Shown: positions 16,073 to 25,335, counted from the first letter of the stretch. The stretch: DNA of 28,511 nucleotides from RUG13409 sp045616985 (GCA_045616985.1 JAZLHU010000029.1:1-28511), one strand, 5' to 3'. Translations and numbers: made by a program. The notes: generated by a model from the sequence alone, not told the origin.

Positions 16073-16099
16073 CAATTATCGCAATTTTGGCAATAATTG
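16073..16099. terminator. Weak shared hairpin between convergent genes
   Basis: CAATTAT (16073-16079) and ATAATTG (16093-16099) can pair between the ends of the XRE and lipoprotein genes. The plus strand continues with AATAAATTCTTTTT, a loose T-tract. Overlap with the lipoprotein stop makes it an imperfect terminator. Confidence 0.35.
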
Positions 16100-16549
16100 A
16101 ATAAATTCTTTTTCGGGTTCACTAAGAATCATCAAATCTTTTATATAATTCTTTGCTATAGCCTTTTCTGCATCCAAGTCATAGTGTCCTTGCTTTCCAA
16201 GAACAGGAAGAAGTTCTTTCTTAATCTTGGCAATAGTAAGTGCGTCTATAGCTGCTGTGCTAAATTCCTTGTTTATCGTCTCAGCAGAAATGCAGGCATA
16301 AAAGGCAATACACTTTCTAAATAAATCTTCGTAATTTGGATAAGCGATTCTATTTTCGACCTCTTTAACAGATGCATCATCAGATGAAGGATTGTTGCTC
16401 TCCTGCTCTATGTCTGTATTCTGCGTGCTTGAATTATTCTGTTCGTTATTTCCTGCATTCGTAGAATTCTCACTACCACATCCTGCGAATGATGTCAGAA
16501 CCATTGCAAACGCCAAAATAGTAACCAATAACTTAAATGTCTTTTTCAT
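16076..16549 (-). CDS. Small secreted lipoprotein, unknown function
   Basis: The 157-residue product has a type II signal peptide: MKKTFKLL, a hydrophobic core and the lipobox TSFAGC with Cys at about 23. A low-complexity Asn/Ser/Gln/Glu linker follows (about 25-60). The C-terminal domain of about 95 residues (ENRIAYPNYEDLFRKCIAFYACI onward) looks helical and matches no family I know. The SD AGGATGG overlaps the stop region of the AAA_14 gene 12 nt upstream, so the two are probably on one transcript. Confidence 0.8.
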   Translation of the reverse strand: MKKTFKLLVTILAFAMVLTSFAGCGSENSTNAGNNEQNNSSTQNTDIEQESNNPSSDDASVKEVENRIAYPNYEDLFRKCIAFYACISAETINKEFSTAAIDALTIAKIKKELLPVLGKQGHYDLDAEKAIAKNYIKDLMILSEPEKEFIQLLPKLR

Positions 16550-16561
16550 AAAACCATCCTA

Positions 16562-17803
16562 TTAAATCATTTCCTTGCCAAGAAATAAATCTATGGCATT
16601 GATATGCTTAACACCTTCCTGCCTATCACGGAACCTGTCTAACGAAATAATATATCTTGGATAGCCATCTTTAATAGATCTAAAAGGCCTGTACTCTCGT
16701 TCTTTAATTCGTTCTGTTGCTATTTGGTCTTCACCCTGAAGTGTATATGCTACTTGAATGTATGCATAGTTTTGTGATCTATCACGGACAATAAAATCGC
16801 ATTCGAAATTTCCAATTTTACCAATGCTCACTTGATAATCGTTACTTACAAGGTATAAATAAACTATATTTTCAAGCGAGGACCCGTAACTAAATCTGTT
16901 ATCTGTGTTCACCGCAAAGTATATAGCTAAATCGGCAAGATAATACTTCTGATCTCTCCTGATAGCTTTCTTACTCTTCAAATCAAACCGGTTACATTCA
17001 TATACAATCTTGGCCTTTTTTAAATCCTCAATATATCCTCTAACAGTTGAAGCCTTTGTTGAAAAACCTTCCTTTTTTAAGCATTCCAAAAGACTGCTTA
17101 ACGAAAATGGGGATGAATAATTATTCAGCAAGAATGACTGAACTCTTTCGTAAACAGCAATGTTCGTAATCTTTTTTCTGGTTTTGACATCTTTTTCAAA
17201 GATCTCATTAATAATACTACGAGTATATGTTTGCCTTGCATGAAGTTCATTAAACTCTAAAGACTTTGGAAATCCGCCATTAAGAATGTATTCATCGAAT
17301 TCAGCATAGTCATCCAATCGCTTAATTCCAAAGAAATTTTTCATTTCAAGATATTCTGAAAAATCCAGCGGAAATACTTCGAATGACACATATCTACCCG
17401 TCAGCTTTGTTGTTATTTCATCACTGAGTAAGTATGAATTAGAACCCGTTAAAAAGACTGAAAAACCTTCTTCTGCATATGCCTGAACTACGCTTTCAAA
17501 TCCTTTTACATTCTGAACTTCATCAATAAACAGATACTTAAAACCATCATCAACTATAACAGATTCAATCTTTTCCTCAAGCTTTTCAGGAGTTTTAATA
17601 CTCTTAAAGCCCCGTTTGTCTAACGGGATATATAATATATCCTTTTCATTAATCCCACGGCTTAATAGCTCATTGATAATACCTTTAATGATGAAGGATT
17701 TACCGCATCTTCTTATTCCGGTAATAACCTTGATAACATCTGAATCCACAAATGGGCGTATTTTTGATATGTATTTTTCTCTGGGATAAACATTCTTGAA
17801 CAT
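16562..17803 (-). CDS. AAA_14 / DUF4143 ATPase (first of three loci)
   Basis: The 413-residue protein has an AAA_14 ATPase core with Walker A GIRRCGKS (29-36), Walker B YLFIDEVQN (90-98) and the sensor segment FLTGSNSYLLS (about 117-127). The C-terminal DUF4143 region ends in a nuclease-like fold with CDFIVRDRSQNYAYIQVAY (about 347-365). Gln-Val-Ala stands where PD-(D/E)XK nucleases have Glu-X-Lys, so it is probably not a nuclease. The biological role of this large family is unknown. AAAGGAAG precedes the ATG and TATAAT lies about 30 nt upstream. It precedes and is probably co-transcribed with the lipoprotein. Unlike the two AAA_14 copies at the right end, I find no long perfect palindrome before it. 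Confidence 0.9.
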   Translation of the reverse strand: MFKNVYPREKYISKIRPFVDSDVIKVITGIRRCGKSFIIKGIINELLSRGINEKDILYIPLDKRGFKSIKTPEKLEEKIESVIVDDGFKYLFIDEVQNVKGFESVVQAYAEEGFSVFLTGSNSYLLSDEITTKLTGRYVSFEVFPLDFSEYLEMKNFFGIKRLDDYAEFDEYILNGGFPKSLEFNELHARQTYTRSIINEIFEKDVKTRKKITNIAVYERVQSFLLNNYSSPFSLSSLLECLKKEGFSTKASTVRGYIEDLKKAKIVYECNRFDLKSKKAIRRDQKYYLADLAIYFAVNTDNRFSYGSSLENIVYLYLVSNDYQVSIGKIGNFECDFIVRDRSQNYAYIQVAYTLQGEDQIATERIKEREYRPFRSIKDGYPRYIISLDRFRDRQEGVKHINAIDLFLGKEMI

Positions 17804-17956
17804 TGTAATTCTTCCTTTCGGAGCAATTATATCATAATATGCCGTTTAATGGTACTATTTTTTAAATAATTTGATTTTAACACCCCTTAACACAGCTTTA
17901 CCGTCAAAATAGCAATGCTTAAGGCGAATATTCGTAAAAAGTAGTATATTGGTAGT

Positions 17957-17987
17957 AAAAAACAAGAGACTGCTTTCGCAGCCCCTT
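17957..17987 (-). terminator. Terminator downstream of the SLC13-type gene
   Basis: On the minus strand AAGGGGCTGC and GCAGTCTCTT (17987-17964) form a 10-bp stem with two G-U pairs and a GAAA tetraloop, followed by GTTTTTTAC. It lies about 100 nt past the transporter stop at 18089. The 17804-18088 interval otherwise holds only the AAA_14 promoter region. Confidence 0.75.
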
Positions 17988-18088
17988 GAAATTTCAATGC
18001 TTACAGGCATTTAGTTACTTTTTTGCCGTAGCAGATAAGCAGTATATATTTCTTTATACGAAACATTTATCTGAGTCTGAATCGGCTA

Positions 18089-19483
18089 TCAGCAGCCGAG
18101 AATTCCGCAAGCTCCCGGAATAAGTACTGCAACAAGAACTGCAACTACTACGGAGACCGGAATTCCTGCCTTCATCATATCGCCAAAGCCGTAATATCCG
18201 AACTTGTATGTGAACATCGGGACTGCGTCTGTAGGAAGAACGAAAGTAACTGCCGACCAGAACGAAACAAGGATCGCTGCGCCGACCGGATTGATGCCTG
18301 CAAGTACGGCAAGTTCAACGATAGGAACAACTGCAAGTCCTGCAACAGCGGGTCCGGACGGAACCAGGATATGGATAACACATACCAGGAACGAAATAAG
18401 AAGGAATACCGCGAAAGAGCTCCAATCAGCAGCTCCGCCAAGTGTAGCGCTGATGAGCCACTTCATGGCTCCCGTGCCGAGAGCAGCATCTGCAAGAGCA
18501 CCAACGGAGCCTACCATAAAGGAAGCATCCCAGCCGCCCTTTTGTGAATATTCGTCCCATGTCATAACTTCGATTCCGGGGAACATAAACAGACATGTAC
18601 CCATTAAAGCAACGCATGTTGTGTTCAGGATCGGAACCCAAGAGGATGCGATCCATGCAACAAACATAAGTCCGATAATACCAAGAGCCTTTAATTCTCT
18701 CTTTGAAAGAGGGCCGTTTCCGTGCACCATTTCGTTTGCTTTAACCAAGGCTTCATCGGAAATCTCTTCAGGCCTGTGAACAAATGTAAGCCAAAGTGCA
18801 ACTATAATTGTGATCACAAGACCGATCGGATATCCCTGAATCATCCACTGAAGGAATGTGATCGGTCTGCCGATCGATGCAAGTGTATTCATTGCAATGA
18901 TGTTTGTCGGGCCGCCTGCCGGTGTCATGTATCCGCCGATAACAGAACCTGCGGGGATCGCGATCATAAGGCACTTACCAAGATTGGATGTACCCGGCTT
19001 CGGATCTCCGTTTGCCTTGAGAACGGCAATACCGAGAGAAGCAAAAAGTGCGCATGTCGGAATGTTGGACATGATGGAAGAAAGAAGTGCCGTTCCTACG
19101 GCAAAGCCTACAACAAGCTTTCTCGGAGACTTCTTTGCCCATGTCATGATAGCTCCGGCAATTCTTGTAGGAATCGTTGTAGAAGCCATTGCTGTTGTAA
19201 TGGACATGGTACCTACCATAAAGAAGAATACGGATCCGCCGAATCCCTTAAACATATCATTTGGAGTCATAACTCCCATGAATACCAAAAGAGCTGCCAT
19301 GAAGATACCTGTTACAGCCATGTTTAAAGCTTCGCTGACCCAAAGGACGATAGCAGCCAGGATAATACCAAAGGACTGCATACCTGCTCTTGTTAAACCT
19401 TCCGGAAGCGGAAGGAGGCAAGAAATAATAACCAGTACTGCCGCAATTGCAATATACAGCACCTTATTTGATTTCTTTTCCAT
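18089..19483 (-). CDS. SLC13/DASS-type anion (dicarboxylate-like) transporter
   Basis: This 464-residue protein of about a dozen membrane segments belongs to the divalent anion:Na+ symporter group, which takes up dicarboxylates, citrate or sulfate. The repeated hairpin motifs are visible but altered. The first Ser-Asn-Thr site appears as MSNIPTCAL (about 138-146), followed by GGPTNIIAMNT. The second, usually SNTA, reads PSGPAVAGLAVVPIVELA. The second-site change means I would not predict the substrate. GAGGT precedes the ATG and the gene has its own promoter, so it is not simply the tail of the upstream DUF853 gene. Confidence 0.88.
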   Translation of the reverse strand: MEKKSNKVLYIAIAAVLVIISCLLPLPEGLTRAGMQSFGIILAAIVLWVSEALNMAVTGIFMAALLVFMGVMTPNDMFKGFGGSVFFFMVGTMSITTAMASTTIPTRIAGAIMTWAKKSPRKLVVGFAVGTALLSSIMSNIPTCALFASLGIAVLKANGDPKPGTSNLGKCLMIAIPAGSVIGGYMTPAGGPTNIIAMNTLASIGRPITFLQWMIQGYPIGLVITIIVALWLTFVHRPEEISDEALVKANEMVHGNGPLSKRELKALGIIGLMFVAWIASSWVPILNTTCVALMGTCLFMFPGIEVMTWDEYSQKGGWDASFMVGSVGALADAALGTGAMKWLISATLGGAADWSSFAVFLLISFLVCVIHILVPSGPAVAGLAVVPIVELAVLAGINPVGAAILVSFWSAVTFVLPTDAVPMFTYKFGYYGFGDMMKAGIPVSVVVAVLVAVLIPGACGILGC

Positions 19484-19529
19484 TTGATTACCTCAAAACT
19501 CTTAAAAATTTTTATTACATAACCTGCTT

Positions 19530-19559
19530 ATTATATATGAGCAGCCGCAGCAATATCAA
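19530..19559 (-). promoter_or_regulatory. Promoter of the SLC13-type transporter
   Basis: TTGATA (19559-19554, five of six) and TATAAT (19535-19530) are 18 bp apart on the minus strand. Transcription would start near 19523, giving a leader of about 40 nt. No clear terminator for the DUF853 gene is present between them. Confidence 0.65.
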
Positions 19560-19579
19560 GAAAAATGTTTTGTTTTATT

Positions 19580-21184
19580 TTATTTTATATTTCCGAAAAG
19601 CCCTCGGATGATTTCGGTCGATCCGGAACGCATTACGGAAGAAAGCGCATTGCTTGCAGCTCTTTTTGCAATGGTTTTACTGCTGGACTTTGTTCCGCCA
19701 AGGACTGAATTAATCATATTTGTTGAAATGGATCTTGCAACAGAAGATGCGGCATTGGTTGCAGCCCTCTGAACCGCAGAGGTTTTCTTTTTAGCTGCAG
19801 CAGCCTTTGCTTTTGCTTCCTTGTCCGCCGCCTTAGCTTCCTCCTTTGCAAGCCTTTCAGCCTCCTTTGCGGCTTTAGCCTCTTCTTTAGCCAGCTTTTC
19901 AGCTTCCCTTGCAGCCTTTTCTTCCTCCTTAGCGGCAGCGAGCGCAGCCTGCTCTTCTTCCTGCTGTCTTGCAAGCTCTGCCTTTGCCTTTTCAAGAATT
20001 TCATAGGCAGATTCCCTGTCTACTGTTTCTCTGTATTTAAGTTCAAATTCACTGCCGAGTATGGTCTTTCTTATCCTATCCTCATCGGCGTTTACAAAGA
20101 GATTTTCCGGGCAGAAAATCTTTGTGCGCTCAACAATACCCGGAATTCCCTGTTCATCAAGAACAGAAACCAAAGCTTCGCCAACACCCATCTGTGTAAG
20201 TACATCCTCCGTCTTGAATTCAGGGTTCTCTCTGAAGGATGCCGCAGCAGCCCTGATGTTTTTCTGCTCTGCCGGCGTATATGCTCTTAATGCATGCTGG
20301 ATCCTGTTTGAAAGCTGTGCAAGCACGCTGTCGGGAATATCCGAAGGAGCCTGGGTCACAAAGAATACGCCGACCCCTTTGGACCTTATAAGCTTAACGA
20401 CCTGCTCGATTTTCTGGACCAGTGCCTTTGGGGCATCATTAAACAGAAGATGCGCCTCATCAAAGAAGAATACCATCCTCGGCTTATCCAAATCTCCCAC
20501 TTCGGGAAGCTGTTCAAACAGCTCCGTCATAAGCCAAAGAAGGAACGTTGCGTATACCGTCGGACTTTGAATAAGCCTTGAGCTTTCAAGAATATTTATA
20601 AAGCCTCTGCCGTCAACATCCGTTCTCATCCAATCCTTTATATCAAGCTCAGGTTCTCCGAAAAGGCTTTCTCCCCCCTCCTGCTCAAAAGCAAGAAGCG
20701 CCCTTTGAATGGCGCCGACCGAAGCTGTGCTTACGTTTCCGTAGGCAACGGAAAACTCAGAAGCATTTTCTCCTACATAGGTAAGCATTGCTCTTAAATC
20801 CTTAAAATCCAGAAGCAAAAGTCCGTGTTCGTCGGCAACCTTAAAAGCAACGTTCAATACACCCTGCTGAACGTCGGTAAGATTCAAAAGTCTTGATAAA
20901 AGCATGGGACCCATTCCCGAAATGGTAACTCTTACAGGATGACCCTTTTCGCCGAAAATATCCCAGAATCTTACGGGATAGTTCACACAGCAACCGGAAA
21001 GGTCTCCCTTAACGTCGGAAAAGAATACCGGAACACCCGCTGCAGAAAAATTGCCTGCCAGAGCCTTCATAGTTGTTGTTTTTCCCGTACCGCTGGCACC
21101 GGCAACAAGACCGTGTCTGTTGCACATGGAAAGTTCAATATCAACCTTCCGGCTTTCGCCCTGACCTAAATAAAATGTTGACAT
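19580..21184 (-). CDS. HerA-like ATPase (DUF853, YjgR type)
   Basis: The 534-residue protein has a FtsK/HerA-type ATPase core: Walker A AGASGTGKTTT (about 28-38), FFSDVKGDLSG (about 54-64) and Walker B MVFFFDEAHLLF (about 240-251). FFVTQAPSDIPDSVLAQLSNRIQHALRAY is characteristic of the DUF853 family. Residues about 395-475 form an Ala/Lys/Glu-rich coiled coil built from degenerate repeats such as KLAKEEAKAAKEAERLAKEEA. A Ser/Ala-rich helical end closes the protein. Its role is not known. HerA proteins normally act as hexameric DNA translocases with a nuclease, but no nuclease gene is adjacent. AGGAGA precedes the start. Confidence 0.9.
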   Translation of the reverse strand: MSTFYLGQGESRKVDIELSMCNRHGLVAGASGTGKTTTMKALAGNFSAAGVPVFFSDVKGDLSGCCVNYPVRFWDIFGEKGHPVRVTISGMGPMLLSRLLNLTDVQQGVLNVAFKVADEHGLLLLDFKDLRAMLTYVGENASEFSVAYGNVSTASVGAIQRALLAFEQEGGESLFGEPELDIKDWMRTDVDGRGFINILESSRLIQSPTVYATFLLWLMTELFEQLPEVGDLDKPRMVFFFDEAHLLFNDAPKALVQKIEQVVKLIRSKGVGVFFVTQAPSDIPDSVLAQLSNRIQHALRAYTPAEQKNIRAAAASFRENPEFKTEDVLTQMGVGEALVSVLDEQGIPGIVERTKIFCPENLFVNADEDRIRKTILGSEFELKYRETVDRESAYEILEKAKAELARQQEEEQAALAAAKEEEKAAREAEKLAKEEAKAAKEAERLAKEEAKAADKEAKAKAAAAKKKTSAVQRAATNAASSVARSISTNMINSVLGGTKSSSKTIAKRAASNALSSVMRSGSTEIIRGLFGNIK

Positions 21185-21248
21185 AGTGCTAATCTCCTTT
21201 TATTCTTCACATATATATATTATAATATCTGCACTATGATTAAGACAA
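21178..21248. promoter_or_regulatory. Divergent promoter region of DUF853 and RND genes
   Basis: The 51-bp gap contains the palindrome TATTATAATA, which gives a TATAAT -10 on both strands (plus 21221-21226; minus 21224-21219). For DUF853 this leaves a leader of about 28 nt with an SD, and a partial -35, TTGTCT, lies at 21248-21243. For the RND gene it would place the start of RNA within a few bases of the ATG. A second plus-strand candidate is TTGACA (21178-21183), 17 bp before TATTCT (21201-21206). Confidence 0.6.
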
Positions 21249-24200
21249 GCGTTAAAAAACCATTTACCGTTTTAGTTGCGGTAATTATGGTCATCGCCCT
21301 GGGAGTTGTATCTCTCACAAGCATGACGGCAGACCTGCTGCCGGAAATGTCCCTGCCGTATATGATAGTAATTACTACCTATCCCGGCGCAGGACCTGAA
21401 AAGGTTGAAAGCATGCTGACCACCACATTAGAGTCGGCTCTCGGTACCATATCGGGCGTAAAGAACCTGTCCTCATCGTCATCTGATAACTACTCCATGG
21501 TTCAACTGGAGTTTGAAGACGACACAAACATGGAAGGCGCTCTGGTAAAGGTATCCAATGCAATATCCTCCGTTAAGGATTATCTGCCGGAGGAAGCAGG
21601 CAACCCGACAATAATGGAAATTTCCATGGACATGATGGCAACAACTTATTTAGGCGTATCCTACGAAGGGATGGGCCAGCTTGAACTGTCCGATTTTGTG
21701 GAAAAAGAGCTTGTACCCTACGTTGAAAGGCAAGACGGCGTTGCCAACGTTAACTGCGTAGGCCTTATTAAGAAAAGTATACTTATTGAGCTTAACGAAG
21801 ATAAGGTCAATGAACTGAATGATAAAATCCTTGCCACCGTGGACAAGGCATTTAACGATGCCTACTCTCAGCTTCGCGATGCAAAGCAAAAGCTTCTTGA
21901 CGGTCAGCAGGAAATTGACGACGGCTGGGATAAGCTTGAAGACGGCAGAAAAGAAATTGCGGACGGCTGGGACGATTACAACAAAGGCGTAAAAGATTTC
22001 AAAAAAGCTCGCGACGAATATGATGATCAGGTTTACGAGCTTGAGTATTTGCAGGAAACAATAAAGACCGGTTTGGACTCAAAGCCGGACAAGTCCACCA
22101 TCCAACTTGCTTCATCCACTCGAGATACATTGCCTGAAATTGTTGATGGTCTAAAAACCGGCATCAACTCAATTCTTTTATATGAAGAATCCATTTCATC
22201 AACACCAGCAATCGTTACAACATCAGGATTTGATACATTATCCTCTTCAACATTTCCATTTTTAAGCCCTGCATCAAAAGCTGCCATAGTATCCGGAACT
22301 CAAGAACTGGTTTCCCAGGCGGGAATTTATACTCCGGGAGCATTTGACACAATGACGGTAAACGATGCACTAAATGGTCTTGATCGTGCAAATACCACCT
22401 TGGTAAATCAGGCCAAGTCAGGTCTTAAAACTTATGTCGAAGGCTACAACGGTATGCGCCAGGCTGCGGGGCTTGATTCGGCAGATATTAACAGCGCACT
22501 TTATTCACCGGCTTCGATTTCGGGTCCGGGAATTGAAATAATAGATTCTAAATGGGATTCGGTCTGGGCAAGCGCAAACTCCAATCTGGCTACCAGCGTA
22601 ATACTGATGCAAAGCCAGGAGGCAAGCTTCGATGCTACGGAAAAGCAGCTTGATGCTGCAAAAAAGCAGCTTGAAGCATCCGAAGAACAGCTTGATAAAT
22701 CTGCTGAAAGCTTAAACGATGCGCAAAAGCAGATCGATGATGGCTGGGACAGCTACTACGACGGAGTTAAGCAGCTTGAAAAACAAAGAGCAGAAGCAAA
22801 AAGAAAAGCCAATGCCGATCAGCTTGTTTCATTAAATACACTATCTCAGCTTATCTATGCGCAGAACTTTGAAATGCCCGCAGGATATATCAATGACACC
22901 GAAGGAAGCTCATGGCTGGTTAAGGTAGGAGAAAATTTTGCATCTGCCGACGTGCTTAATGATCTTGTTCTTACAAACATCAAAGATGTCGGCGATGTTA
23001 AGCTTTCAGACATTGCCAGAGTTACATATATAGACAACACCGGCGAAGAATACGCAAAGATGAACGGAAACGACGGCATACTTCTTGCCATCTTCAAGGC
23101 AAGCACGGCGTCAACCAACGAGGTTTCAGACAGGGTCACAAAAGCAATGGATGCAATGGAAGAAAAGTATCCGGGACTTAAGGTGACCACTCTCCTCGAC
23201 CAGGGAGATTACATTGATATGCTTGTAAAATCCGTACTTGAATCCATGATTTTGGGTGCAGTGCTTGCAATCATTATTCTCGCCCTCTTCTTAAAGGATG
23301 TTAAGCCCACGATCGTTGTTGCAATCAGTATTCCGTTGTCAGTACTTCTTGCAGTCGTATGCATGTACTTTACAAGGATCTCTCTTAACATCATGACGCT
23401 GGCAGGCCTTGCCCTTGGTATAGGAATGCTGGTGGATAACTCAATAGTAGTAATAGAAAACATTTACCGTTTAAGAGGTCTCGGACTTTCACCCGCAAAC
23501 GCTGCGGTCAAAGGTGCAAAGGAGGTTGCGGGGCCTATCATTTCCTCAACCCTTACAACGGTTTGCGTATTCCTTCCCATACTCTTTGCAACAGGCATGG
23601 TAAGAGAGCTTATACTTCCGATGTGCCTTACCGTTACGTTCTGTTTGGCAGCATCACTTGTTATTGCGCTTTCCGTTGTACCGGCCTCGGGATCAACACT
23701 GCTGAAAAATTCATACGAAAAACCGCATCCGTGGTTTGATAAGGTTATGAACGTTTACGAAAAGGTTCTTGACTACTGCTTAAGAGTTAAGGTCGTTCCG
23801 CTTCTTCTTTCAATCGGGCTTCTTGCATTCTCTGTATTTGAGGTTATCAGAATGGGCGTTGTAATTATTCCGTCAATGGCAACAGAACCGATTCAGATCA
23901 CGGTAACGATGCCCGAGGAAATGGAAAAGGAGGAAGCATACAAAACCGCAGACGAAATTATTGATGCGATCCTTTCGGTTGACGGGGTTGAAACAGTTGG
24001 CGCCATGCCTTCATCCGCGCTGCTTTCAACAGTATCCGCAAACGCGGGTAATTCCGGCGGCTTCAGAAACTTTATGGTTTACGTTATGATGGATGTTGAT
24101 AACCCAACGTCAAAGCAGATCACAAAGGTAAGTGATGATATTGCAGAAGCGGTAAAAGGCTCCAAAGCAAAGGTAAATCTCTCTGCCGCAGCACTTGATA

Positions 24201-25330
24201 CGTCTTCCCTTCTCGGCTCCGGTCTTTCGATCAGGATCACGGGAAAGGATATCAATACCCTTCTTGATATTTCCGAAGATATTATGGATATTGTAGGAAG
24301 GGTTGACGGGTACGAAAAGATTTCCAACGAGCAGGAAGAAGGCTCCGAGGTCGTTCATCTTCAGATAGACAAGAACAAGGCTATGGCTCTTGGACTTTCC
24401 GTTGCACAAATTTATCAGGAGATCAATACAAAGCTTACCGACGAAGTTACTGCAACAACGCTTACCGTTTCCGGATCCGATATGGATGTTAAGATACGAA
24501 ACGAATATCAGGTTCCAACAACGGAAACGATCATGGATCTTGAATTTAAGGTAAGCACAACAGACAGCGACGGAGATCAGATCACAAAAACCTACAAGCT
24601 TTCGGATTTTGCAGAAAAAATAGTTGAACAGGGCGTGGCATCCGTTGAAAGATATAACCTTTCAAGATACATTACGGTTACCGCAAGGGTCAAAGAAGGT
24701 GAAAACGCAACACTGCTTGCAAGAGAATTAAAACCGCTTCTTGAAGAATATCAGGCTCCTTCGGGATACTCAATCGAGCTTGGCGGTGAATCGGATACAA
24801 CAAATAACATGATAGTTCAGATGGGCAAGATGCTGGCACTCGGCTTCCTCTTCATCTACCTTGTAATGGTTGCACAATTCCAGAGCCTGCTTTCACCGTT
24901 CATTATCCTGTTTACGATCCCTCTGGCATTTACGGGAGGTCTTATAGGACTTCTGCTTGCCAACGAGCAATTATCGATCATGTCTCTTATGGGCTTTATG
25001 ATCCTGATGGGAACAGTAGTAAACAACGGTATCGTATTTGTAGACTATACAAACCAGTTAAGAATACGCGGAAAAGACAGAAAAGCAGCCCTAATAGAAA
25101 CGGGAAAGACCCGTATGAGACCTATCCTTATGACGGCTCTTACGACCATACTTGCCATGGTAAAGCTTGCTCTTGGAACAGATATGGCAGGTCAGATGGG
25201 AAGAGGCATGGCAATAGTAATCATGGGTGGTCTTACCTACGCAACCTTTATGACACTGTTTATCGTACCGGTTATTTACGACATACTCTTTAAACGGCAG
25301 CCGCTGGTTGTTGATGTGGACGTGGAATAA
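21236..25330 (+). CDS. Very large RND efflux permease with coiled-coil insertion
   Basis: The 1364-residue RND-superfamily transporter has the usual two halves of six membrane helices. TM1 is at about 8-28. TM4 carries LGIGMLVDNSIVVIEN (D734, N735, where AcrB has two Asp). TM10 carries GTVVNNGIVFVDY (N1263, N1264, where AcrB has Lys). TM11 starts near RMRPILMTALTT. This residue set is seen in Gram-positive RND proteins. The protein is about 300 residues longer than usual because residues about 195-530 are inserted in the porter region, where AcrB has its docking subdomain. The insertion begins and ends with charged coiled coils that both contain a DDGWD motif followed by a GVK motif, around a central region of about 180 residues. 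No membrane-fusion partner gene is adjacent. No SD precedes the ATG, but the residues after it match the family start. Confidence 0.9.
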   Translation: MIKTSVKKPFTVLVAVIMVIALGVVSLTSMTADLLPEMSLPYMIVITTYPGAGPEKVESMLTTTLESALGTISGVKNLSSSSSDNYSMVQLEFEDDTNMEGALVKVSNAISSVKDYLPEEAGNPTIMEISMDMMATTYLGVSYEGMGQLELSDFVEKELVPYVERQDGVANVNCVGLIKKSILIELNEDKVNELNDKILATVDKAFNDAYSQLRDAKQKLLDGQQEIDDGWDKLEDGRKEIADGWDDYNKGVKDFKKARDEYDDQVYELEYLQETIKTGLDSKPDKSTIQLASSTRDTLPEIVDGLKTGINSILLYEESISSTPAIVTTSGFDTLSSSTFPFLSPASKAAIVSGTQELVSQAGIYTPGAFDTMTVNDALNGLDRANTTLVNQAKSGLKTYVEGYNGMRQAAGLDSADINSALYSPASISGPGIEIIDSKWDSVWASANSNLATSVILMQSQEASFDATEKQLDAAKKQLEASEEQLDKSAESLNDAQKQIDDGWDSYYDGVKQLEKQRAEAKRKANADQLVSLNTLSQLIYAQNFEMPAGYINDTEGSSWLVKVGENFASADVLNDLVLTNIKDVGDVKLSDIARVTYIDNTGEEYAKMNGNDGILLAIFKASTASTNEVSDRVTKAMDAMEEKYPGLKVTTLLDQGDYIDMLVKSVLESMILGAVLAIIILALFLKDVKPTIVVAISIPLSVLLAVVCMYFTRISLNIMTLAGLALGIGMLVDNSIVVIENIYRLRGLGLSPANAAVKGAKEVAGPIISSTLTTVCVFLPILFATGMVRELILPMCLTVTFCLAASLVIALSVVPASGSTLLKNSYEKPHPWFDKVMNVYEKVLDYCLRVKVVPLLLSIGLLAFSVFEVIRMGVVIIPSMATEPIQITVTMPEEMEKEEAYKTADEIIDAILSVDGVETVGAMPSSALLSTVSANAGNSGGFRNFMVYVMMDVDNPTSKQITKVSDDIAEAVKGSKAKVNLSAAALDTSSLLGSGLSIRITGKDINTLLDISEDIMDIVGRVDGYEKISNEQEEGSEVVHLQIDKNKAMALGLSVAQIYQEINTKLTDEVTATTLTVSGSDMDVKIRNEYQVPTTETIMDLEFKVSTTDSDGDQITKTYKLSDFAEKIVEQGVASVERYNLSRYITVTARVKEGENATLLARELKPLLEEYQAPSGYSIELGGESDTTNNMIVQMGKMLALGFLFIYLVMVAQFQSLLSPFIILFTIPLAFTGGLIGLLLANEQLSIMSLMGFMILMGTVVNNGIVFVDYTNQLRIRGKDRKAALIETGKTRMRPILMTALTTILAMVKLALGTDMAGQMGRGMAIVIMGGLTYATFMTLFIVPVIYDILFKRQPLVVDVDVE

Positions 25331-25335
25331 GACAA

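Noticed and set aside
16900..17803. Active nuclease in the DUF4143 proteins
   Set aside because: The region resembles the PD-(D/E)XK fold, but the Glu-X-Lys part reads Gln-Val-Ala in both intact copies.
17951..17963. GGTAGTAAAA as a seventh copy of the left-end repeat
   Set aside because: It shares nine bases with the motif but forms the T-tract of the SLC13-type terminator, and no inverted partner with good identity lies at a similar spacing.
18722..19487. Two plus-strand frames of about 200 residues opposite the SLC13-type gene
   Set aside because: Both are antisense to a membrane protein with family motifs. One is rich in Cys and Arg, and neither has a start signal.
19700..20010. DNA tandem repeat in the DUF853 gene as a separate element
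   Set aside because: The periodicity is explained by the degenerate Ala/Lys/Glu coiled coil it encodes.
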